Positions 57,371 through 64,000 of a stretch of 64,000 nt of DNA are shown here, one piece after another. The first letter of the stretch is position 1. Each line of letters opens with the position of its first letter. Both the position numbers and the translations under genes were made by a program. This stretch comes from Persicaria tinctoria. Its lineage: Eukaryota > Streptophyta > Magnoliopsida > Caryophyllales > Polygonaceae. Where the stretch lies: positions 78,497,160 through 78,561,159 of the forward strand of contig JBANSL010000005.1 of the NCBI GenBank assembly GCA_037127255.1. Reading direction: 5' to 3'. The notes below the pieces were generated by a model. The model ran no database searches and was not told where the DNA came from. It was given only the letters and a program-made list of their open reading frames with translations.

Positions 57371-60300
57371 ATGCCTACTTTCTCACTCAAGTACCCTCCT
57401 ACCAATCCCCAGGGATCTGATTTCTCTGTAAAACCATCTCAATTCGAAGCATTTAAACACCGAAAGCTCGCATCATCCGTTTTCCGCTGCTTCTCCTCCA
57501 GAACGGTTCGTTCAAGCTGTAACATGATAGGGACGCCACCATGTCGTGCTCCGCCTAGCTTCGGCTTCCAGAACCTGATGGAGACGTTCACGGTTGACTT
57601 GCACAGAGCAGAGGGAAGGCCTCTTGTCGTGCCTCTCAAGGCTCCGTTCACCATCGCCAATTCGAGGTTGGAGGTTGTCGAGAATGTCGGAGTTAGGATT
57701 GAGCTTACCAATGGCTGCGTCGGTTGGGGTGAGGCCCCCATTCTTCCCTCTGTTACTGCCGAGGATCAGCCGACGGCGCTGGCGAAGACTGCCGATGCCT
57801 GTCGCTTTCTCCTGGGAAGCTCCGGCATGACACTTGGCGCCGCGTTGGAGGAGATTGGCCGCATCCTTCCCGGTCATGAATTTGCTTCTGTGAGTCCTCC
57901 CTTGATCTTTTGAGTTCATGAACAGGAAATTCCAATTCGAGAATCCCAGTTTATATCAAGGGCTTGAATCAAATTTATATGATTGCATCATAGATATGGT
58001 TATGCTCAAATTAGGTAATCAAATGGGAAAGGAGATAGATTTTGTAGGGAAAACAAATAGAATATTTGATCAATTCCTCTTAACTTAAAAATGGACTAGA
58101 TTCGGAAAATTAACCATTACCTTTCCTTACCTAAATCAAACGAAGGGTAAATCCCTATGCAAAGACATACTCTTTCTCATATAAGTAATAAGTTTTAATT
58201 GTATTGAAAATTTGAAATGCCATGACTTTGTTGATTTTATTTTGTGTCAGAAGCCAATCACTTGACTGTCGCTGTTATGGTTTTTGGCGGAGAAGAAAAT
58301 AAAAACTATGATTATTGTTGTGATACTTTGTGGAATGATTAAGATTGTAGAAGTTGGTTTTGTTGCTAATATAGGTTTCATTATTACTGCTGGAAAATCT
58401 GTCATTTATCATCACATTGGGGGTTTTTGATTTTGTTGTGATGATTGCAAATTTGGTCAGTAATTTGCCTGTTAAAAGAGATGATCAGTAAGATCAAACT
58501 GTTTGTTTATGTTGGAATGTTGTGTATGGTCAGTCAGCTATTTTTAACATATCTTATTCGCTTGCAACTGCACCCAAAAATACATGCATGATGTACCTTT
58601 CTTGCTCAATTCATTAGTTGCAAGTTCGCCATGGTGTTTGATGATGAAGTGGAAGCATTGCAATTTTACTGTTTGAATATAAAGCAATTGCCTTTTCACT
58701 TTTGTTTTGTAAAAATTGACATTACCTACTTTACAACAAAGGTAATTATTCTTTAAACATTTCTGAATACGACTTGTTTATGGCAGTAGCTTTCCTATTC
58801 ATTATTGTTGCTTGTTGTCAAACTTGGTTGGTTCTTGCTCTACACTTTATGCCTTAAAAATAGCTTTTGTGTGCAGTTTGTCCAGTCGTGTTCCTGTATT
58901 CCATACCGATGCTTAAGTTTGTCCAGTCATGAATTACTTCCTTGGTTTTGCACATAGACCATTATACTTGTGTATTACGAGTTCAATTGCATATTTTCTC
59001 TATTAGACAATGTAACGTGGAGTATCTTGTAGAAAACATTTTAAACATCTGGCTCATTAATAAACTTATATCTGTTACAATTGATGTACAAGTAAAATAT
59101 TATTCTCTTTTGCTATTGATATTAATGTTGATGATTCTTACATGGCTGCTTTTCTGATTGAAGGTTAGAGCTGGGGTAGAGATGGCACTGATTGATGCGG
59201 TATCTAACAGCATTGGTATACCTTTGTGGAGGTTATTTGGGGGAGTTTCAAATACTGTAACCACTGATATAACAGTTCAGTCTTTTGATCTCTGTTTTTC
59301 TTTTACTCTATCTTCCTTTATTTCATTTCGTGGCATATATAATAAAATAAGATGATTTTTAAGCTTGTAAATTTCAGTGTATTTCTGGAAGCTGATATAT
59401 TTATTGGAATTTCATTAAAAAAAGAAGAAGAAGGAAATCATGGTCATTTGATGCCTTGTACTGTTGTACAGATTCCTATTGTTTCAACTGATGAAGCTAC
59501 TAAATTAGCTTCAGTATATCATAAACAAGGGTTCAAGACGTTGAAACTTAAAGTAGGCAAGGATTTGAATGCAGATATTGAGGTTCTTCAATCAATACGC
59601 AAGGTGTTCCCAGACTGCATGTACATCTTGGATGCAAATCAGGGTTATACACCAAGCGAGGCTGTTAAAGTGCTACAAAAGTTACATGGTAAAAGTTCAA
59701 TCATAAATTTGTCCTCTTCCTGTGTGTGCTTTCCCTTTTGGCTTTTCCTCTTTCAAATCAAATTGGTAAGCTGGAATCTTACTGTTCTTCATTAGATGGT
59801 AAAGGCTCTAACATTCGAGTGACCTTGTTTTCTAGTGGTTGATGCTGATGAAAAAGCTGCTTCAATAACTTGTTCTATTGTTCTTATCAAATTGTTGTGT
59901 ATTCGACCAATTATTAATTCCAAAGGCACCTTTTGTTTTAATTTTCAGATATGGGTGTAACACCGGCACTTTTTGAACAACCAGTTCACCGAGATGATTG
60001 GGAGGGCCTAACTCATGTTAGCCGAATTGCAAAAGATAAGTATGGGTTGTCTGTAGCTGCAGATGAGAGCTGTCGTTGTGTAGATGATGCAAAGAAAATA
60101 ATCAGGGAAAATCTTGCTCATGTTATCAACATCAAGCTTGCAAAAATGGGAGTCCTTGGAGCTCTTGCTATTGCAGAAATGGCCAGAGAATCAGGATTGG
60201 GCTTGATGATTGGTGGTATGGTTGAGACAAGACTGGCAATGGGTTTTGCTGGTCATCTTGCAGCTGGAATGGGCTGTTTCAAGTATGTTTTTTTATTCCT

Positions 60301-60634
60301 ATCTTGATGTATATGTCATGCCAACATCTGTCTCAGTAGCTCACACTAGGTTTTGGATTCCCTGCTTTTGATGTTTTTAAACAGATATGTTGACCTTGAT
60401 ACGCCACTACTGCTGTCAGAAGATCCAGTTCTTGGGGGCTATGAAGGTATTTTTGTTGTCTATTATGGAGTACTTTTTACGGAGCTTGATATAATATAAA
60501 GAATGATTGAATTTGATATCTGAAAGGAATCACTAACAACTGCTTCATATCACCTAGTTATGGGATCTGTTTATAGATTTACTAATGCTAGAGGCCATGG
60601 TGGTTTCCTTCACTGGGACAATCTTAATTGGTGA
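57371..60634 (+). CDS. L-Ala-D/L-Glu epimerase-like dipeptide epimerase, enolase superfamily (plastid-type)
   Basis: Six exons: 57371-57889, 59164-59274, 59472-59688, 59949-60282, 60385-60446 and 60558-60634, all with GT-AG introns, give 439 residues. The N-terminus (about 55-60 residues, Ser/Arg/Lys-rich, few acids) looks like a transit peptide. The capping domain follows (VVPLKAPFTIANSRLEVVEN). The barrel carries enolase-superfamily residues: the KLK pair at 235-237, Asp264 in LDANQGY, Glu292 in FEQPV, Asp321 in AADES and Lys345 in INIKLAKMG. A DLD motif at 397-399 (YVDLDTPL) matches the DxD that binds the dipeptide amino group in bacterial L-Ala-D/L-Glu epimerases. It likely inverts the C-terminal residue of a dipeptide; the plant substrate is unknown. 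The end, RFTNARGHGGFLHWDNLNW, is family-like, so the protein appears complete. Confidence 0.93.
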
Positions 60635-63600
60635 GAATATGCCTTTTTCCCTTCCCTCTTTTGATATTAGTTTTCGTGTGCCTAAATGAAAGTCATTTAC
60701 TAATCCTTTACAGTAGATGCTGATGCTACCAAGTTAATCATTAACAGATCTTAATCCTTTGTCCTTTTTTCTTGTTGTTTGGCTTGTTTTTAGTTGATTC
60801 TTTCATTGGATACTTTTATAAATTTTCAGGGATTGCTGTTTCATGCTATATTTCCTAGGGGGGGGGGGGATTTTTACCAACATTGGAATGAAAGATATGA
60901 ATACAAGCCTCAAATTAATAGTGATTGGACATTATCATCCTAGTTCTTATGTTTGAGAAGGCAAATAATTGGACATAACATCTATCATGCCTCATTGCCA
61001 CCTATATGTTACATAATCTACTTTGGCATCTTCATTGTTCTCAGACTGCTATTCTGAATGCACACTTTTATTGAGTAGTTCTGGATGCAAAATATTTAAG
61101 GACATAAGATAGCTTCTTGCAGTCAATGAAGGACATTTTGCATATTCATTTTTATGGGGAAGATATGTGTTGGATTGGCAAGCTGGTCTTTTTGGCTTTA
61201 GGGAGTCCCATGGGCATGAATCATCTAATTACATGGAATGGATGCTTTTGTTTCTTGAACATGTCCTTGCTAAGTATCCTTCACTCTTGATTTGAAGAAT
61301 GCCATTTCAAGGAGAGGCCAGAGCATGATTATGGATATGCTATTTAACTTTGAGCATAACCTGTTTGTGGATTTGCATCCCATTCAGCTTCATGCCGAGT
61401 GTATTTTTTTCAAACATTGACTTCAATCACTGATTTGTTTCTTTATTTTTGGTTGAAGCAAGCATAAAATCAGGAAGATCTCATTTGATTAATCAATCAC
61501 TGAATCACACAGTATCAAGAGTGATAGAGCATAAAATTAGTAACCTGAGATGAATCAAAGCCCTGGATAAATCCCTGGATTTCAATTCCTAAGTAGCAGG
61601 CAAACGCCTTGCTAGCCCTAGGCAAAACATCCGATTACAAGGTAGATTTCTGGATTCATAACTAATAGGCCCAGTACCTTATTTATACTACTCAGACTAG
61701 TGCTAAATGATGGCAGTGGCACTAGCATGGTCCCCCCCTTGTCTAGATCTTTCCTTCAGCTTATAACTCCTCTTATGTACGTATCGACCCACCCTCCTCA
61801 AAAAAGCCTTGTCCTCAAGGCTGTATTAAAAATTGAAATCCAGAGGCAAAAGATACATGGGCCTGGAAGATGTAATATCAGTGGTGATATCTACCCAACA
61901 ACTCAGTCGGATTGAAGGCAAATGGGTGGATGGAGATGGTGGCGGTTGCTGAGCAGAGGGCCAAGTCCACAGGAAACTAACAAGGCAAGAAGAGAACCAT
62001 AGGGATGGATAAAATACACACATGCCCAACGCTAGCTTCAGATGCCTCACCGTTTCATTGTTCTGTACCAGGAAAAGATGTCCCTCTTCCTACTCTAAAT
62101 CTTCCATGGTATCATTCCTCTTAACATTCTTTATCTTTTCCATTGTAGTGAGGCATTCCACTCTCACTATCCAGTTCACTTTGGGTGGATCACACGAATT
62201 AAGTAAGTTACTAACTGTTTATTGATCATTTCCCCTCAGATCTTCAGCTTGAGCAATCAAATGATCTTTTTTTATTTTTTATTTATTTTTTCCTAAGAGG
62301 CAAGCAAATGTTATAGGTTCGGAATCTATACATTTTATCTTTGCTAATGCTGTCGATGATGGACCAATAATCTGGATTAGGTCTATCTAGGACTAATTCA
62401 CACTCAAACTCATAGAAGTTAGGGATAAAATGAGGATAACCCTCTTTGTATTCAATTAGAAATTGGAAGGAACAAGGTAGAAACGGGAAGATACTCCCAC
62501 CAAGGCAGATACGCCACCCAACTCAACTAAGCAAGTTCATGGATGCTGAACTAAGAGGCCTAGTGCCTTATTTATACTACTAATTTACCCTCTCTTCTAG
62601 CTTACCCTAGAAGCTTCTATCTAACTAGCCATATGCTTATCAGTCAAAGTGTGAAATAATAGTATGCTTAGTTTTTTTTTATAGTTTCCTTGCCTGACAG
62701 CATAGACACAGGTCTAGCGTTATATCATTCTTCATATAACTATGGTACCCTTTTGAATCTTAATACCATATTTTAGTCTATCCTTCTTCACTCAAGCTTT
62801 ACTGGTTAGCATGATTGATACAATTGTTTATCTACATCATTCAACAGTTTATGTGCTCATCCCCACATTGATTACAAACTCAAGACGTGACTTGTCAATT
62901 GTCCATTGTCCCAGCTCCATTCAATCGTCCTCTACTAGCAATTCTCTGTAGTAAATTCCATTATAAGTCAACACCTCTTTCCTTGAGTAGGAACAATAAT
63001 AATAAGGGTATGCTTAGTTGTTTATCCTGGTCCCTATCAAACACAAGCCAGTGCTACTTAAATACCAACACCCCAGAGTAGTTGCATGATCCTAACGCTT
63101 CTTTCCAAAGACCCTGCATAACTAAGATATGTTGCTGGTATTGCACATAAATCGAGAAGTGATATTTGTGGCGAGACATGACAAGTAGCAATTATAATCA
63201 GATTTTTTTTTATGAATGAACATTTAGTCCCGATTTTATGAACTTATGATTAGAACTTATTTTCTTCTAGTGCAGCGGGTAGCTCTAATTACTAGATACT
63301 TTTCCTTGCAAATTAAATGGGTACTCTGTGGAGTTATTTCATTTGTCTCTTAGATTTATTCAATAGGTGGAGTATGTTTTTGTTTTGTGAGCCTGGAGTC
63401 TCCGGTAACTCAAAAAGTGGTGGATACATGAATTTTTTAGAACATTCTAAAACATCATTTCACTCTGCGTGATTTAGATTCCTGGAACACCTACCAGATA
63501 AAGATATCTAGTTAGCTTCGCTTGTATTGGGAGATGCTAATACAATTGCATCTATTTATTCAATGTTTTGGACTTGTTGCTGCAGCTTATAGATATGAAA

Positions 63601-63681
63601 CAATAATGCAGACCTCCATCCTCAGCTTTTTGGAAGCATTTATCATCATGTGATCATATCTAACTTTTAAATATTTTGCAG
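60635..63681 (+). other. Probable 3' intron of the epimerase gene, with repeat relics
   Basis: A good donor (GTGAGA at 60631, overlapping the stop) and an acceptor (ATATTTTGCAG ending 63681) would bound a 3.05-kb intron. Within it, 61470-61730 and 62390-62600 share phrases (GCCCAGTACCTTATTTATACTAC versus GCCTAGTGCCTTATTTATACTAC, split here by one substitution each in the middle) that look like decayed LTR promoters on the minus strand. No gene was found inside. A G run lies at 60859-60868. Confidence 0.45.
61440..62050 (-). mobile_element. Possible decayed gypsy-type LTR and 3' internal end
   Basis: On the minus strand, GCCTTGAGGACAAGGCTT (about 61803-61820) resembles the phrase often found before the 3' LTR of plant gypsy elements. 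A purine run (AAGGGGGGGACCA, about 61727-61740) would be the polypurine tract. An AGTATAAATAAGG promoter-like motif follows (about 61680). Ends and TSD are not visible; a weak call. Confidence 0.35.
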
Positions 63682-64000
63682 AAACTGCTGTGAAGGGATC
63701 CCAATTGCAACCAATGCAAACTAAGACGGGATGGATATTGGATAGTTGACAACTTGACATAATCACAAGAGTTTCTGATAACTTCAGAACCCTCTTTTGA
63801 TGATTCCAGTTGCAAAAATCAGAAGATGAATCCTATGTATTGCACCTGTTAGTTAGCTGTTAGGTTCTCCTTCAAATCAGAAGATGAATCCTAGCTGTAA
63901 GTTTTTACTATCAGAATTTGCGCACTTGATAAATCAAATCCGGGTGTTGTGGTACAGAATTTCAGAAATAATTTTATGTATGAATCGTTTCTTGTTTGTG
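63682..64000 (+). other. Probable 3' UTR exon of the epimerase gene
   Basis: Sequence after the acceptor at 63681 starts AAACTGCTGTGAAGGG. It contains a direct repeat of AATCAGAAGATGAATCCTA (63817 and 63875). There is no coding potential. Spliced to 60630, its first A completes a TGA stop. It runs off the window. Confidence 0.4.

Noticed and set aside
57512..57919. Minus-strand 135-codon open frame over epimerase exon 1
   Set aside because: It is a shadow of a coding exon with strong plus-strand family match and splice donor.
1..64000. CRISPR array, operon or bacterial system
   Set aside because: No regular repeat-spacer array or clustered intron-less genes; spliced genes and plant retroelements show a plant nuclear genome.

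Overview
The window looks like nuclear DNA of a flowering plant, very probably a core eudicot. It is AT-rich and repeat-dense, host genes carry GT-AG introns, and one gene is a CYC/TB1-like TCP transcription factor. Most of the 64 kb is transposable elements. Only two host genes are well supported: a TCP gene (17576-18868, +) and a plastid-type dipeptide epimerase gene of the enolase superfamily (57371-60634, +). A third locus (30560-about 33590, -) looks like a non-coding first exon plus a short first coding exon, with the rest of the gene not found.

Layout. 1-15 kb is transposon debris: a Ty1/copia 3' end with a duplicated RNase H segment (1-1357); a tRNA-Asp primer-binding site with an adjoining LTR remnant (1378-about 1810); a second copia element with LTR, primer-binding site and gag-pol up to the start of RT (4471-8046); a 5'-truncated LINE on the minus strand with a perfect 18-bp target-site duplication (TSD) (9658-11259); a third, minus-strand copia remnant (about 11870-13300); and a solo LTR with TSD CAGGG (13595-15025). 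15-20 kb holds the TCP gene and its flanks. 20-34 kb is AT-rich, with MITEs, a dimeric tRNA-derived SINE, microsatellites, short tandem duplications and the orphan 5' exons.

34.3-54.2 kb is one nested structure. An old plus-strand LINE has been split by three independent insertions, each with clear termini and a TSD. The first is a 7.4-kb CACTA element (34643-42044, TSD AAT). The second is a 5.65-kb non-autonomous Ty3/gypsy-type element on the minus strand (42237-47887, TSD GGGGT). The third is a 3.8-kb hAT element (49515-53309, TSD GTCGGATT). The CACTA element itself contains a 3.27-kb solo LTR (35966-39238, TSD TCTTA), and the gypsy element contains a 695-bp mini-hAT (44134-44828, TSD ATAGTTTT). 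The LINE reading frame runs through the CACTA and gypsy junctions once those elements are mentally removed.

The most interesting content is inside the CACTA element. It carries fragments of two unrelated host genes, with introns retained: one exon of a UDP-apiose/UDP-xylose synthase gene and four consecutive exons of a peroxisomal multifunctional beta-oxidation protein gene. It is therefore a gene-capturing (Pack-CACTA-like) element.

54-57 kb is further repeat DNA, including a MITE with long inverted repeats and a 10-bp TSD (55946-56833). The window ends with the epimerase gene. Its last coding exon appears to be followed by a 3-kb intron, and the stop codon is kept whether or not that intron is spliced.

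All family assignments come from reading the translations and terminal motifs by eye; no database search was run.
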